Origin: Streptomyces sp. P9-A4
GTDB taxonomy: Bacteria; Actinomycetota; Actinomycetes; Streptomycetales; Streptomycetaceae
NCBI RefSeq assembly: GCF_036634195.1
Contig: NZ_JAZIFY010000001.1
Location: 4,474,501 to 4,538,500 of the forward strand
Direction: 5' to 3'
Length of the DNA stretch: 64,000 nt
The notes below the pieces were generated by a model that had not been told where the DNA came from, searched no databases, and worked only from the letters and a program-made list of their open reading frames with translations. Position 1 is the stretch's first letter, and the number at the start of each line of letters is the position of its first letter. The translations under genes and the position numbers were made by a program. Positions 8,612 to 16,854 of this stretch are shown here, piece by piece.

Positions 8612-8684
8612 AGCGGTGTAGCTCAGTCGGTAGAGCAAGCGGCTCATAATCGCTGTGTCACCGGTTCAAGTCCGGTCACCGCTA
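8612..8684 (+). tRNA. tRNA-Met, elongator (anticodon CAT)
   Basis: The 73-nt cloverleaf has acceptor AGCGGTG paired with CACCGCT, anticodon CAT at 8645-8647 and T-loop GGTTCAAGTCC. The fully paired 1:72 position and the absence of the three G-C pairs at the anticodon stem exclude initiator tRNA. CAT could also belong to a lysidine-modified tRNA-Ile, but position next to tRNA-Thr and rpmG is the usual elongator tRNA-Met context. Confidence 0.9.
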
Positions 8685-8770
8685 CACACGGTAGCCGATT
8701 GTGGGGTCGGTCCTTCGATCGGCTACTCTTTTATGCGTTCATCCGTCCCATCCGTCCAAGGAGCACTCAC

Positions 8771-8935
8771 GTGGCTGCCACCGACGTCCGCCCGAAGATC
8801 ACGCTGGCCTGCGTGGAGTGCAAGGAGCGGAACTACATCACCAAGAAGAACCGGCGTAACAACCCGGATCGCATGGAGATGAAGAAGCACTGCCCCCGCT
8901 GCAACTCGCACACTGCGCACCGCGAGACGCGCTAA
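8771..8935 (+). CDS. rpmG: 50S ribosomal protein L33, zinc-binding type
   Basis: A large-subunit protein of 54 aa. Four cysteines (C14, C17, C41, C44) make it the zinc-binding C+ paralogue. Streptomyces usually carries a second, zinc-free, Zur-regulated copy elsewhere. The GTG at 8771 has AAGGAG at 8758-8763. It follows two tRNA genes and ends before a strong terminator. Confidence 0.95.
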   Translation: MAATDVRPKITLACVECKERNYITKKNRRNNPDRMEMKKHCPRCNSHTAHRETR

Positions 8936-8945
8936 TCAGGCTCGT

Positions 8946-8982
8946 ACACGAGGCCGTCCCCACTGCGGGGGCGGCCTCGTGT
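8946..8982 (+). terminator. Intrinsic terminator after rpmG
   Basis: Long inverted repeat (arms ACACGAGGCCG and CGGCCTCGTGT, extended by a CCCC/GGGG inner stem) followed by TCGTTTGT. It ends the tRNA-Thr/tRNA-Met/rpmG unit. Confidence 0.8.
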
Positions 8983-9053
8983 CGTTTGTCGGCACACAGA
9001 CGGCGACGGCACCGCCGGAGCCCTCGGCAACAAATCCAGGAGGTATCGAGTCC

Positions 9054-9506
9054 ATGGCGCTCGACCAGTCCTTCGTGGGCCGGACCTATCCGCCCACCGC
9101 GCCCTACGAGGTCGGCCGCGAGAAGATCCGCGAGTTCGCCGAGGCGATCGGTGACGCGAATCCCGCGTACACCGACACCGAGGCGGCCAAGGCGCTCGGG
9201 CACTCCGATGTGATCGCCCCGCCGACCTTCGTGTTCGCCATCACGTTCAAGGCGGCCGGCGCGGTCATCGAGGACCCGCAGCTGGGCCTGGACTACAGCC
9301 GCGTCGTGCACGGCGACCAGAAGTTCGCCTACACCCGGCCCGTGCGTGCCGGGGACCGGCTCTCGGTCACCTCCACCATCGAGGCGATCAAGTCCCTCGC
9401 GGGCAACGACATCCTGGACATCCGCGGCGAGGTCCACGACGCCTCCGGCGAACACGTCGTGACCGCCTGGACCAAGCTCGTCTCCCGCGCACCCGAGGGG
9501 GTCTGA
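9054..9506 (+). CDS. MaoC-like (3R)-hydroxyacyl dehydratase, HadA-type structural subunit
   Basis: Hot-dog fold protein of 150 aa, N-terminal MaoC dehydratase domain type. The hydratase motif is degenerate: GDANPAYTD has Tyr39 where the catalytic His would be. This is how HadA/HadC subunits of the mycobacterial fatty acid synthase II dehydratase look; they stabilise and extend the substrate tunnel of the active HadB partner. AGGAGG (9038-9043) precedes the ATG. hadB follows after 2 nt. The exact acyl substrate in Streptomyces is not certain. Confidence 0.83.
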   Translation: MALDQSFVGRTYPPTAPYEVGREKIREFAEAIGDANPAYTDTEAAKALGHSDVIAPPTFVFAITFKAAGAVIEDPQLGLDYSRVVHGDQKFAYTRPVRAGDRLSVTSTIEAIKSLAGNDILDIRGEVHDASGEHVVTAWTKLVSRAPEGV

Positions 9507-9508
9507 CC

Positions 9509-9937
9509 ATGACCGCGAAGATCGCCTACGACGAGGTCGAGGTCGGCACCGAGCTGCCCGCGCAGACCTTCCCCGTGACGCGCGCCACGCTGGTGCGGTA
9601 CGCGGGCGCCTCCGGGGACTTCAACCCCATCCACTGGAACGAGAAGTTCGCGGTGGAGGTCGGCCTGCCCGACGTCATCGCCCACGGCATGTTCACCATG
9701 GCCGAGGCGGTCCGCGTCGTCACCGACTGGGCCGGCGACCCCGCCGCCGTCGTCGAGTACGGCGTCCGCTTCACCAAGCCCGTCGTCGTCGCCGACGACG
9801 GGACCGGTGCCCTGATCGAGGTCAGCGCCAAGGTCGCGGCGAAGCTCGACGACCAGCGGGTCCGGGTGGACCTCACGGCGATGTGCGCCGGACAGAAGGT
9901 GCTGGGGATGAGCCGGGCCGTGGTCCGGCTCGCCTGA
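9509..9937 (+). CDS. MaoC-like (3R)-hydroxyacyl dehydratase, HadB-type catalytic subunit
   Basis: Hot-dog fold hydratase/dehydratase of 142 aa. The catalytic pair D37 and H42 lies in SGDFNPIHWNEKFAVEVGL, the full hydratase-2 motif, unlike the preceding subunit. It probably forms a heterodimer with the product of 9054-9506 and dehydrates 3-hydroxyacyl thioesters. A perfect inverted repeat follows the stop. The hadA-hadB pair next to murB is a familiar actinobacterial neighbourhood. Confidence 0.86.
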   Translation: MTAKIAYDEVEVGTELPAQTFPVTRATLVRYAGASGDFNPIHWNEKFAVEVGLPDVIAHGMFTMAEAVRVVTDWAGDPAAVVEYGVRFTKPVVVADDGTGALIEVSAKVAAKLDDQRVRVDLTAMCAGQKVLGMSRAVVRLA

Positions 9938-9947
9938 CGCGGCTGAC

Positions 9948-9983
9948 GGGCCCCGCTTTCCGCCGTGGCGGAAAGCGGGGCCC
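9948..9983 (+). terminator. 17-bp perfect hairpin ending hadAB and abutting the murB promoter
   Basis: Arms GGGCCCCGCTTTCCGCC (9948-9964) and its exact complement (9967-9983) with a 2-nt loop. There is no T-tract: the murB -10 element begins 2 nt later, so the right arm occupies the -35/spacer region of that promoter. Confidence 0.7.
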
Positions 9984-9984
9984 G

Positions 9985-9990
9985 TACTCT
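9985..9990 (+). promoter_or_regulatory. Candidate leaderless -10 element of murB
   Basis: TACTCT (TAnnnT type) ends 7 nt before the murB GTG, and no ribosome binding site is visible. This is the usual arrangement of leaderless transcripts in Streptomyces. Confidence 0.55.
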
Positions 9991-9997
9991 TGAGCCC

Positions 9998-11056
9998 GTG
10001 CAGCTCCTCAACGACGCCCCCCTCGCGCCCCTGACCACCTTCCGGCTCGGTGGCCCCGCCGCCCGGCTCGTCACCGCCACCACGGACGACGAGGTCGTCG
10101 CGGCCGTGCGCGAGGCCGACGCCGCGGGGACCCCGCTGCTGATCATCGGCGGCGGCTCCAACCTGGTCATCGGGGACAAGGGCTTCGACGGCACCGCGCT
10201 GCGCATCGCCACCACCGGCTTCGCCCTGGACGGGACCCGGCTCGAACTCGCCGCCGGCGAGGTCTGGACGGACGCCGTCGCCCGGACCGTCGAGGCCGGG
10301 CTCGCCGGGATCGAGTGCCTGGCCGGCATCCCCGGCTCGGCCGGCGCGACCCCCATCCAGAACGTCGGCGCCTACGGGCAGGACGTCTCCGCCACCGTCA
10401 CGGAGGTCGTCGCCTACGACCGGCGCGCGGAGGAGACCGTCACCCTCACGGGCGCCGAGTGCGCCTTCTCGTACCGGCACAGCGTCTTCAAGGACCACCC
10501 CGAGCGGTACGTGGTGCTGCGCGTCCGGTTCGAGCTGGAGGACGCGGACGGGATGTCCGCCCCGATCAAGTACCCGGAGACCGCCCGCGCCCTCGGCGTC
10601 GAGGCGGGCGACCGGGTGCCCCTCGCCACCGCCCGCGAGACCGTGCTGCGGCTGCGCGCGGGCAAGGGCATGGTCCTGGACCCGGAGGACCACGACACCT
10701 GGTCGGCGGGCTCCTTCTTCACCAACCCGATCCTCACGGCGGGGGAGTACGAGACCTTCCTCGCGCGCGTGGCCGGGCGTCTCGGCGCGGACGTCGCCCC
10801 GCCGGCCTTTCCCGCGGGCGGGGACGGCGAGGTGAAGACCTCAGCCGCGTGGCTGATCGACCGGGCCGGGTTCACCAAGGGGTACGGCTCCGGGCCCGCG
10901 CGGATCTCCACCAAGCACACGCTCGCCCTCACCAACCGGGGCGAGGCGACCACCGAGGACCTGCTGGCGCTCGCCCGCGAGGTCGTCGCCGGGGTCCACG
11001 AGGCCTTCGGGATCACCCTCGTCAACGAGCCGGTGACGGTCGGCGTCAGCCTCTGA
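9998..11056 (+). CDS. murB: UDP-N-acetylenolpyruvoylglucosamine reductase
   Basis: FAD enzyme that reduces the enolpyruvyl ether to the lactyl group of UDP-MurNAc, the second step committed to peptidoglycan synthesis. It is 352 aa. The FAD-binding domain shows LTTFRLGGPA and LLIIGGGSNLVIGDKGF, then GIPGSAGATPIQNVGAYGQ. The catalytic serine region is WSAGSFFTNPI (Ser proton donor), and FPAGGDGEVKTSAAWLIDRAGFTKGY lies in the C-terminal domain. These fit a type I MurB. GTG at 9998 was chosen because the family homology (VQLLNDAPLAPLTTFRLGG) begins there and a leaderless -10 precedes it. Confidence 0.94.
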   Translation: MQLLNDAPLAPLTTFRLGGPAARLVTATTDDEVVAAVREADAAGTPLLIIGGGSNLVIGDKGFDGTALRIATTGFALDGTRLELAAGEVWTDAVARTVEAGLAGIECLAGIPGSAGATPIQNVGAYGQDVSATVTEVVAYDRRAEETVTLTGAECAFSYRHSVFKDHPERYVVLRVRFELEDADGMSAPIKYPETARALGVEAGDRVPLATARETVLRLRAGKGMVLDPEDHDTWSAGSFFTNPILTAGEYETFLARVAGRLGADVAPPAFPAGGDGEVKTSAAWLIDRAGFTKGYGSGPARISTKHTLALTNRGEATTEDLLALAREVVAGVHEAFGITLVNEPVTVGVSL

Positions 11057-11063
11057 GGTTCCG

Positions 11064-11119
11064 TACGCGACTGTTCGGCACGCGGCTGTTTCGTACGCGA
11101 CTGTTCAGTACGCGACGCC
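11064..11119. repeat. 15-bp tandem repeat, about 3.7 copies
   Basis: Units at 11064-11078, 11079-11093, 11094-11108 and a partial copy at 11109-11119, each close to TACGCGACTGTTCGG. It lies just after murB and covers the last codons of a dehydrogenase fragment on the other strand. Confidence 0.75.
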
Positions 11120-11203
11120 CACGCCCTGCTCGACCGTCGCCGGGTCGTCGATCATCGACAGCATCGCGTGGGCCACGTCCGCGCGGGCGAGCGAGCGGCC
11201 CCG
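11105..11203 (-). pseudogene. C-terminal remnant of an SDR/epimerase-like gene
   Basis: The minus strand reads RGRSLARADVAHAMLSMIDD and then PATVEQGVGVAY before a stop at 11105-11107. This is the typical tail of NAD(P)-binding SDR/NmrA-like proteins (SRADVA...LDDP). No N-terminal part exists: upstream the sequence turns into a fragment of a different gene on the plus strand. About 33 codons remain. Confidence 0.6.
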
Positions 11204-11224
11204 GGGCGGGTTCCCGCCGACGCC

Positions 11225-11362
11225 GACCCGGTGGCCGCCGCGTCGCTGCTCCTGGGCGCCTGTGTCCAGTGCGCCTTCGCCTGGGAGACGAGCCCGGACC
11301 GCAGGCCGCCGGACTCCCTCGACGACTTCGCCCGCGGGCTCGCCCGCACCCCGCTCAGGGGG
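11225..11362 (+). pseudogene. C-terminal remnant of a TetR-family regulator gene
   Basis: The plus strand reads DPVAAASLLLGACVQCAFAW and, after a gap, LDDFARGLARTPLRG. This resembles the C-terminal ligand domain tail of TetR repressors, with no helix-turn-helix part upstream. It runs into the 3' end of the convergent adenosine deaminase gene. Together with the adjoining dehydrogenase fragment it fills the 307-bp space between murB and the deaminase. Confidence 0.5.
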
Positions 11363-11363
11363 A

Positions 11364-12386
11364 TCAGCCGGCGATCCAGTCGTCGATCCCCGCGAGCAGC
11401 TTCGCCCGTACGTCCTCCGGGGCCGCCGAGCCCCGCACCGACTGCCGGGCCAGCTCCGCCAGCTCCGCGTCCGTGAAGGCGTGGTGCCGGCGGGCGATCT
11501 CGTACTGCGCGGCGAGCCGCGAGCCGAAGAGCAGCGGGTCGTCCGCGCCGAGCGCCATCGGCACCCCCGCCTCGAAGAGCGTCCGCAGGGGTACGTCCTC
11601 GTGCTTCTCGTACACCCCGAGGGCCACGTTCGACGCGGGGCAGACCTCGCAGGTCACCCCGCGCTCCGCGAGCCTGCGGAGCAGCCGCGGGTCCTCCGCC
11701 GACCGCACGCCGTGGCCGACCCGCGCCGCCCGCAGGTCGTCCAGGCAGTCCCGTACCGAAGCGGGACCCGTCAGCTCGCCGCCGTGCGGGGCCGCGAGCA
11801 GACCGCCGTCGCGTGCGATGGCGAAGGCCCGGTCGAAGTCCCGCGCCATGCCCCGCCGCTCGTCGTTGGAGAGCCCGAAGCCGACGACTCCCCGGTCCGC
11901 GAACCGCACCGCGAGCCGGGCGAGCGTACGCGCCTCCAGCGGGTGCTTCATCCGGTTCGCCGCGACCAGCACCCGCATCCCGAGCCCGGTCTCCCGCGAG
12001 GCCGCGTCGACCGCGTCGAGGATGATCTCCAGGGCCGGGATGAGCCCGCCGAGGTGCGGGGCGTACGAGGTGGGATCGACCTGGATCTCCAGCCACCCGG
12101 AACCGTCCCTGACGTCCTCCTGGGCCGCCTCGCGCACGAGCCGCTGGATGTCCTCGGGGGCGCGCAGACAGGAGCGGGCGACGTCGTAGAGACGCTGGAA
12201 GCGGAACCAGCCGCGCTCGTCGGTCGCCCGCAGCCGGGGAGGCGTACCGCCCTTGAGCGCCTCGGGGAGGCGCACCCCGTACTTGTCGGCCAGTTCGAGC
12301 AGGGTCGAGGGCCTCATCGAACCGGTGAAGTGCAGGTGCAGATGGGCCTTCGGGAGGGTCGTGAGATCGCGGTATTCGTGCTCCAT
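11364..12386 (-). CDS. add: Adenosine deaminase family protein
   Basis: Zinc enzyme that deaminates adenosine/deoxyadenosine (or a related purine) to the inosine form. It is 340 aa. The N-terminal metal site is PKAHLHLHFTGS (H15, H17, or H19 by alignment), followed by PHGGELTGPASV (catalytic Glu and His), VGHGVRSAEDPRLL, CPASNVALGVYEKHEDVPLR and the metal-binding GADDPLLF. The HFTGS variant instead of HLDGS marks an actinobacterial subgroup, so substrate is slightly uncertain. A -10-like CAGGAT ends 6 nt before the ATG with no ribosome binding site: probably leaderless. Confidence 0.87.
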   Translation of the reverse strand: MEHEYRDLTTLPKAHLHLHFTGSMRPSTLLELADKYGVRLPEALKGGTPPRLRATDERGWFRFQRLYDVARSCLRAPEDIQRLVREAAQEDVRDGSGWLEIQVDPTSYAPHLGGLIPALEIILDAVDAASRETGLGMRVLVAANRMKHPLEARTLARLAVRFADRGVVGFGLSNDERRGMARDFDRAFAIARDGGLLAAPHGGELTGPASVRDCLDDLRAARVGHGVRSAEDPRLLRRLAERGVTCEVCPASNVALGVYEKHEDVPLRTLFEAGVPMALGADDPLLFGSRLAAQYEIARRHHAFTDAELAELARQSVRGSAAPEDVRAKLLAGIDDWIAG

Positions 12387-12392
12387 CGGCCG

Positions 12393-12398
12393 ATCCTG
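12393..12398 (-). promoter_or_regulatory. Candidate leaderless -10 element of add
   Basis: CAGGAT on the minus strand ends 6 nt before the ATG. The match to TAnnnT is imperfect at position 1. Supported mainly by the same spacing seen at other genes in this window. Confidence 0.35.
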
Positions 12399-12453
12399 CC
12401 CTACCCGAATGGACGAACACAGCCCGTTTCCCCGATCGGGACCTTGCTAGAAC

Positions 12454-12493
12454 GCAAAAACGGGCCCCCGGTTCCGAAGAACCGGGGGCCCGT
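12454..12493 (-). terminator. Intrinsic terminator of the aminotransferase gene
   Basis: A 14-bp perfect stem (arms ACGGGCCCCCGGTT and its complement) with a 6-nt loop, followed on the minus strand by TTTTTGCG. It lies 32 nt beyond the aminotransferase stop and also separates it from add. Confidence 0.88.
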
Positions 12494-12524
12494 CCAGCCC
12501 ACTCCCAAGAGCAGGCCGGACTGC

Positions 12525-13751
12525 TCAGTCCGTGGCCTCGGCCAGGAGCTTCTGGATCCGGGACACGCCCTCCACCAGGTCCTCGTCGCCCAGCGCGTAC
12601 GAAAGACGCAGGTAGCCCGGGGTGCCGAAGGCCTCGCCCGGGACGACCGCGACCTCGGCCTCGTCCAGGATCAGGGCCGCGAGCTCGACCGAGCTCTGCG
12701 GGCGCTTGCCGCGGATCTCCTTGCCGAGCAGCGCCTTCACCGAGGGGTACGCGTAGAACGCGCCCTCCGGCGTCGGGCAGTACACGCCCTCGATCTCGTT
12801 CAGCATCCGCACGATCGTCTGACGGCGACGGTCGAAGGCGGTCCGCATCTCCGCGACGGCGTCCAGGTTGCCCGAGACGGCGGCGAGCGCGGCGATCTGC
12901 GCGACGTTGCTCACGTTGGACGTGGCGTGCGACTGGAGGTTCGTCGCGGCCTTCACGACGTCCTTCGGGCCCACGATCCACCCGACGCGCCAGCCCGTCA
13001 TGGCGTACGTCTTCGCCACGCCGTTGACCACGATGCACTTGTCGCGCAGCTCGGGGACGATCGCCGGCAGCGAGGTGAACTTCGCGTCGCCGTAGACCAG
13101 GTGCTCGTAGATCTCGTCGGTCAGGACCCACAGGCCGTGCTCGACGGCCCAGCGGCCGATGGCCTCCGCGTCGGCCTCGGTGTAGACCGCGCCGGTCGGG
13201 TTGGACGGCGAGACGAAGAGGACGACCTTGGTCCGCTCCGTCCGGGCCGCCTCCAGCTGCTCCACCGAGACCCGGTAGCCGGTGGTCTCGTCGGCCACGA
13301 CCTCCACCGGGACACCGCCCGCGAGACGGATCGACTCCGGGTACGTCGTCCAGTACGGCGCCGGGACGATGACCTCGTCGCCCGGGTCGAGGATCGCGGC
13401 GAACGCCTCGTAGATCGCCTGCTTGCCGCCGTTGGTCACCAGGACCTGGGAGGCGTCGACCTCGTAGCCGGAGTCGCGCAGCGTCTTGGCGGCGATGGCG
13501 GCCTTCAGCTCGGGCAGACCGCCGGCCGGCGTGTAGCGGTGGTACTTCGGGTTCTTGCAGGCCTCGACGGCCGCTTCGACGATGTAGTCCGGGGTCGGGA
13601 AGTCGGGCTCACCCGCGCCGAAACCGATCACCGGGCGCCCGGCGGCCTTGAGGGCCTTGGCCTTGGCGTCGACGGCGAGGGTGGCGGACTCGGAGATCGC
13701 ACCGATCCGGGCGGAGACCCGACGCTCGGTGGGAGGGGTAGCAGCGCTCAT
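12525..13751 (-). CDS. aspC: Pyridoxal phosphate-dependent aminotransferase (aspartate aminotransferase type)
   Basis: Class I/II aminotransferase of 408 aa; the likely reaction is aspartate + 2-oxoglutarate to oxaloacetate + glutamate. Motifs in order are [79 protein letters not shown], the Schiff-base lysine in [16 protein letters not shown], and the C-terminal Arg in GYLRLSYAL. The sequence after the PLP lysine is of the I-gamma type. ATG at 13751 chosen from the family start; an ATG at 13760 is also possible. No strong ribosome binding site is seen. Confidence 0.93.
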   Translation of the reverse strand: MSAATPPTERRVSARIGAISESATLAVDAKAKALKAAGRPVIGFGAGEPDFPTPDYIVEAAVEACKNPKYHRYTPAGGLPELKAAIAAKTLRDSGYEVDASQVLVTNGGKQAIYEAFAAILDPGDEVIVPAPYWTTYPESIRLAGGVPVEVVADETTGYRVSVEQLEAARTERTKVVLFVSPSNPTGAVYTEADAEAIGRWAVEHGLWVLTDEIYEHLVYGDAKFTSLPAIVPELRDKCIVVNGVAKTYAMTGWRVGWIVGPKDVVKAATNLQSHATSNVSNVAQIAALAAVSGNLDAVAEMRTAFDRRRQTIVRMLNEIEGVYCPTPEGAFYAYPSVKALLGKEIRGKRPQSSVELAALILDEAEVAVVPGEAFGTPGYLRLSYALGDEDLVEGVSRIQKLLAEATD

Positions 13752-13958
13752 GCGGCCCATCGTCCCAGACCGGCTCAGGCCCCGGCACACAGGTTTCACG
13801 GACCGGACAGGAACGGTCATTCCCGGTCGTACGCGCGTCCGACGGCAGGTCCGTCGTGGTTTCTGTTCGACGCGGGGCCCCCTGACCACGTATGCTCACT
13901 CCTCGTTGGCCCGCACCGACCACATCTCACGATGCGGTACGTTGAGGGACACCAACAA

Positions 13959-14031
13959 AGGGTCGTAGCTCAATTGGTAGAGCACCGGTCTCCAAAACCG
14001 GCGGTTGGGGGTTCAAGTCCCTCCGGCCCTG
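13959..14031 (+). tRNA. tRNA-Trp (anticodon CCA)
   Basis: The 73-nt cloverleaf has acceptor AGGGTCG paired with CGGCCCT (one T-G), D-arm GCTCAATTGGTAGAGC, anticodon CCA at 13992-13994 in loop CTCCAAA and T-arm GGTTCAAGTCC. Discriminator G, as tRNA-Trp requires. It sits directly upstream of secE, the usual place in actinobacteria. Confidence 0.97.
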
Positions 14032-14134
14032 CTACACACACCGCCAGGTGTTGTGCGCATGTACGTACTTCATTGCACCGCCGTGCGGCTCCACCCGGGC
14101 GCGGCACGGCCGACCCGGAATCAGGTGAGAGATC

Positions 14135-14422
14135 GTGACGGACGCCGTAGGCTCCATCGACATGCCTGATGCCGACGACGAGGCCGCCGACGCGAAGAAG
14201 AAGTCGCGCAAGGGCGGCAAGCGCGGAAAGAAGGGCCCCCTGGGCCGTCTCGCGCTCTTCTACCGACAGATCATCGCGGAACTCCGCAAGGTCGTCTGGC
14301 CGACGCGCAATCAGCTGACGTCGTACACCACTGTGGTGATCGTCTTCGTCGTCATCATGATCGGCCTCGTCACCGTGATTGACTATGGCTTCCAGGAAGC
14401 AGTCAAGTACGTCTTCGGCTGA
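14135..14422 (+). CDS. secE: Preprotein translocase subunit SecE
   Basis: Small subunit of the SecYEG protein-conducting channel. It is 95 aa, with a charged cytoplasmic N-terminus (Lys-rich [14 protein letters not shown]), the conserved amphipathic motif [18 protein letters not shown], and one membrane helix (about residues 67-90). GTG start with GTGAGAG a few bases upstream. secE-nusG is a conserved pair; the gap to nusG is 44 nt. The single-helix form is standard outside the enterobacteria. Confidence 0.94.
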   Translation: MTDAVGSIDMPDADDEAADAKKKSRKGGKRGKKGPLGRLALFYRQIIAELRKVVWPTRNQLTSYTTVVIVFVVIMIGLVTVIDYGFQEAVKYVFG

Positions 14423-14466
14423 CTTTTTGTTCCACCCCATCTGTATCGCAGGAAGAAGCAGCCACC

Positions 14467-15387
14467 GTGTCTGACGCGAACCTGAACGACGCCTTCGAGT
14501 CCGAGTCCGTCGAGGACGAGCTGGACATCGTCGAGGCCGCCGACGAGGACCAGGCGGACGCTGCTGACGAGGTCGCAGGCGAGGCCGCCGAGGAAGCCGC
14601 TCTCCACGTCGAGGACGAGGACGAGGGCGACGAGGAGTCCGACGAGGACGTCGACGCCGCCGAGGGCGACGAGGACGAGACCGTCGAGACCGTCACGGCC
14701 GAGGACGAGGCCGCGGAGGACGAGGACACCGAGGAAGAGACCGAAGAGGAGGCCGAGCCGGCCGCCCCGGTCGACCCGGTCGCCGCGCTCCGCGAGGAGC
14801 TGCGCACGCTCCCCGGCGAGTGGTACGTCATCCACACCTACGCGGGCTACGAGAAGCGCGTGAAGGCCAACCTGGAGCAGCGCGCCGTCTCGCTCAACGT
14901 CGAGGACTTCATCTACCAGGCCGAGGTCCCCGAGGAAGAGATCGTCCAGATCAAGGGCGGCGAGCGGAAGAACGTCAAGCAGAACAAGCTTCCCGGCTAC
15001 GTTCTCGTCCGCATGGACCTGACGAACGAGTCCTGGGGCGTCGTCCGCAACACCCCCGGTGTCACCGGCTTCGTGGGCAACGCCTACGACCCGTACCCGC
15101 TGACGCTGGACGAGATCGTCAAGATGCTCGCCCCCGAGGCCGAGGAGAAGGCCGCCCGCGAGGCCGCCGAGGCCGAGGGCAAGCCGGCTCCGGCCCGCAA
15201 GCTCGAGATCCAGGTCCTGGACTTCGAGGTCGGCGACTCGGTCACCGTCACCGACGGCCCCTTCGCCACTCTCCAGGCGACCATCAACGAGATCAACCCC
15301 GACTCGAAGAAGGTCAAGGGCCTCGTCGAGATCTTCGGTCGCGAGACCCCGGTCGAACTCAGCTTCGACCAGATCCAGAAGAACTGA
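14467..15387 (+). CDS. nusG: Transcription termination/antitermination factor NusG
   Basis: Binds RNA polymerase and links it to Rho or the ribosome. It is 306 aa, with an N-terminal extension of about 105 residues that is almost all Glu, Asp and Ala. The NGN domain begins near [20 protein letters not shown]. It contains PGYVLVRM and [10 protein letters not shown]. The C-terminal KOW domain reads [20 protein letters not shown]...[16 protein letters not shown]. The acidic extension makes it much longer than E. coli NusG (181 aa), as in other streptomycetes. GTG start; a terminator follows before rplK. Confidence 0.95.
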   Translation: MSDANLNDAFESESVEDELDIVEAADEDQADAADEVAGEAAEEAALHVEDEDEGDEESDEDVDAAEGDEDETVETVTAEDEAAEDEDTEEETEEEAEPAAPVDPVAALREELRTLPGEWYVIHTYAGYEKRVKANLEQRAVSLNVEDFIYQAEVPEEEIVQIKGGERKNVKQNKLPGYVLVRMDLTNESWGVVRNTPGVTGFVGNAYDPYPLTLDEIVKMLAPEAEEKAAREAAEAEGKPAPARKLEIQVLDFEVGDSVTVTDGPFATLQATINEINPDSKKVKGLVEIFGRETPVELSFDQIQKN

Positions 15388-15404
15388 TCTCACAGATTTC
15401 CGAC

Positions 15405-15449
15405 CAGGTCAGAGTGGCTGTCAAAGCCGCTCTGACCTGCTCGGTTTTT
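15405..15449 (+). terminator. Intrinsic terminator between nusG and rplK
   Basis: A 15-bp stem with one wobble pair (arms CAGGTCAGAGTGGCT and AGCCGCTCTGACCTG), loop GTCAA, and then GCTCGGTTTTT. It separates secE-nusG from rplK-rplA, so rplKA needs its own promoter in 15450-15530 or depends on read-through. Confidence 0.85.
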
Positions 15450-15545
15450 GGCCGCGCGTCTATACCCGTTATCGTTGTGCGGTATGCCTCCATCCGGATG
15501 ACCGGATGGCGGGCTGAACACTCTCACTAGGACCCGGAGAGAGCA

Positions 15546-15980
15546 ATGCCTCCCAAGAAGAAGAAGGTCACGGGGCTTATCAAGCTCCAGATCAACGCCG
15601 GTGCGGCGAACCCGGCCCCGCCGGTCGGCCCCGCGCTCGGTCAGCACGGCGTCAACATCATGGAGTTCTGCAAGGCCTACAACGCCGCGACCGAGTCGCA
15701 GCGTGGCATGGTCGTGCCGGTGGAGATCACGGTCTACGACGACCGTTCCTTCACCTTCGTCACCAAGACTCCGCCGGCCGCCAAGCTGATCCTCAAGGCC
15801 GCTGGTGTGGACAAGGGCTCCGGCGAGCCGCACAAGACCAAGGTTGCCAAGCTCACGGCCGCCCAGGTCCGCGACATCGCCACGGTCAAGCTCCCCGACC
15901 TGAACGCCAACGACCTGGACGCCGCGTCCAAGATCATCGCTGGCACCGCCCGTTCCATGGGCATCACGGTCGAGGGCTGA
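15546..15980 (+). CDS. rplK: 50S ribosomal protein L11
   Basis: Part of the GTPase-associated centre (binds 23S rRNA with L10/L12) and target region of thiostrepton. It is 144 aa. The N-terminal domain [20 protein letters not shown] carries the conserved proline-rich hinge, and the C-terminal rRNA-binding domain reads [20 protein letters not shown] ... [15 protein letters not shown] ending. ATG start with GGAGAGAG upstream. rplA follows after 78 nt. Confidence 0.96.
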
Positions 15981-16058
15981 TCACCCCCCTCGTGACCTCA
16001 GTGGTAGGGCCTGCGCGGCCCGCACCACGACTCCATACCTGAACCAACAGGAGAAGCA

Positions 16059-16787
16059 GTGAAGCGCAGCAAGGCTCTCCGCTCCGCGGACGCCAAGGTC
16101 GACCGCGAGCGGAACTACGCGCCCCTCGAGGCCGTCCGTATCGCCAAGGACACCGCCACCACGAAGTTCGACGGCACCGTCGAGGTCGCCTTCCGCCTGG
16201 GCGTCGACCCGCGCAAGGCCGACCAGATGGTCCGTGGCACCGTGAACCTTCCGCACGGCACCGGCAAGACCGCCCGGGTCCTGGTCTTCGCGACCGGTGA
16301 CCGTGCCGAGGCCGCGATCGCCGCGGGCGCCGACATCGTCGGCTCCGACGAGCTCATCGACGAGATCTCCAAGGGCAACCGCCTGAACGAGTTCGACGCC
16401 GTTGTGGCCACCCCGGACCTCATGGGCAAGGTCGGCCGCCTCGGCCGCGTCCTCGGCCCGCGTGGTCTCATGCCCAACCCCAAGGTCGGCACCGTCACGC
16501 CCGACGTGGCGAAGGCTGTCAACGAGATCAAGGGCGGCAAGATCGAGTTCCGCGTCGACAAGCACTCGAACCTGCACTTCATCATCGGCAAGGTCTCATT
16601 CGACGAGACGAAGCTGGTCGAGAACTACGCCGCGGCTCTGGAGGAGATCCTCCGTCTGAAGCCGTCCGCCGCCAAGGGCCGCTACATCAAGAAGGCGACC
16701 CTGACGACGACGATGGGCCCCGGCATCCCGCTGGACTCCAACCGCACCCGCAACCTCCTCGTCGAGGAGGACCCGGCCGCGGTCTGA
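16059..16787 (+). CDS. rplA: 50S ribosomal protein L1
   Basis: L1-stalk protein that helps release deacylated tRNA. In other bacteria it also represses its own operon by binding mRNA. It is 242 aa. Conserved stretches include [40 protein letters not shown], the L1 signature around [17 protein letters not shown], and [20 protein letters not shown]. The GTG at 16059 follows AGGAGAA. A strong terminator lies 25 bp downstream, so rplKA forms a two-gene unit. Confidence 0.96.
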   Translation: MKRSKALRSADAKVDRERNYAPLEAVRIAKDTATTKFDGTVEVAFRLGVDPRKADQMVRGTVNLPHGTGKTARVLVFATGDRAEAAIAAGADIVGSDELIDEISKGNRLNEFDAVVATPDLMGKVGRLGRVLGPRGLMPNPKVGTVTPDVAKAVNEIKGGKIEFRVDKHSNLHFIIGKVSFDETKLVENYAAALEEILRLKPSAAKGRYIKKATLTTTMGPGIPLDSNRTRNLLVEEDPAAV

Positions 16788-16812
16788 ACCCCATCGGTTC
16801 ACTGAGTGGTCA

Positions 16813-16853
16813 GCCGGCCCCGCACCTCTTCGGAGGTGCGGGGCCGGCTCTTT
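16813..16853 (+). terminator. Intrinsic terminator after rplA
   Basis: Perfect 16-bp stem (arms GCCGGCCCCGCACCTC and complement) closed by a TTCG tetraloop, then TCTTT. Confidence 0.9.
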
Positions 16854-16854
16854 G

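Noticed and set aside
8612..8684. CAT tRNA as initiator or tRNA-Ile2
   Set aside because: Position 1:72 is paired and the three G-C anticodon-stem pairs are lacking, so it is not the initiator. Nothing specific points to Ile2.
6186..8684. Integration site of a mobile element at the tRNA genes
   Set aside because: No duplicated tRNA 3' end, integrase or excisionase gene is found next to any of the tRNAs.
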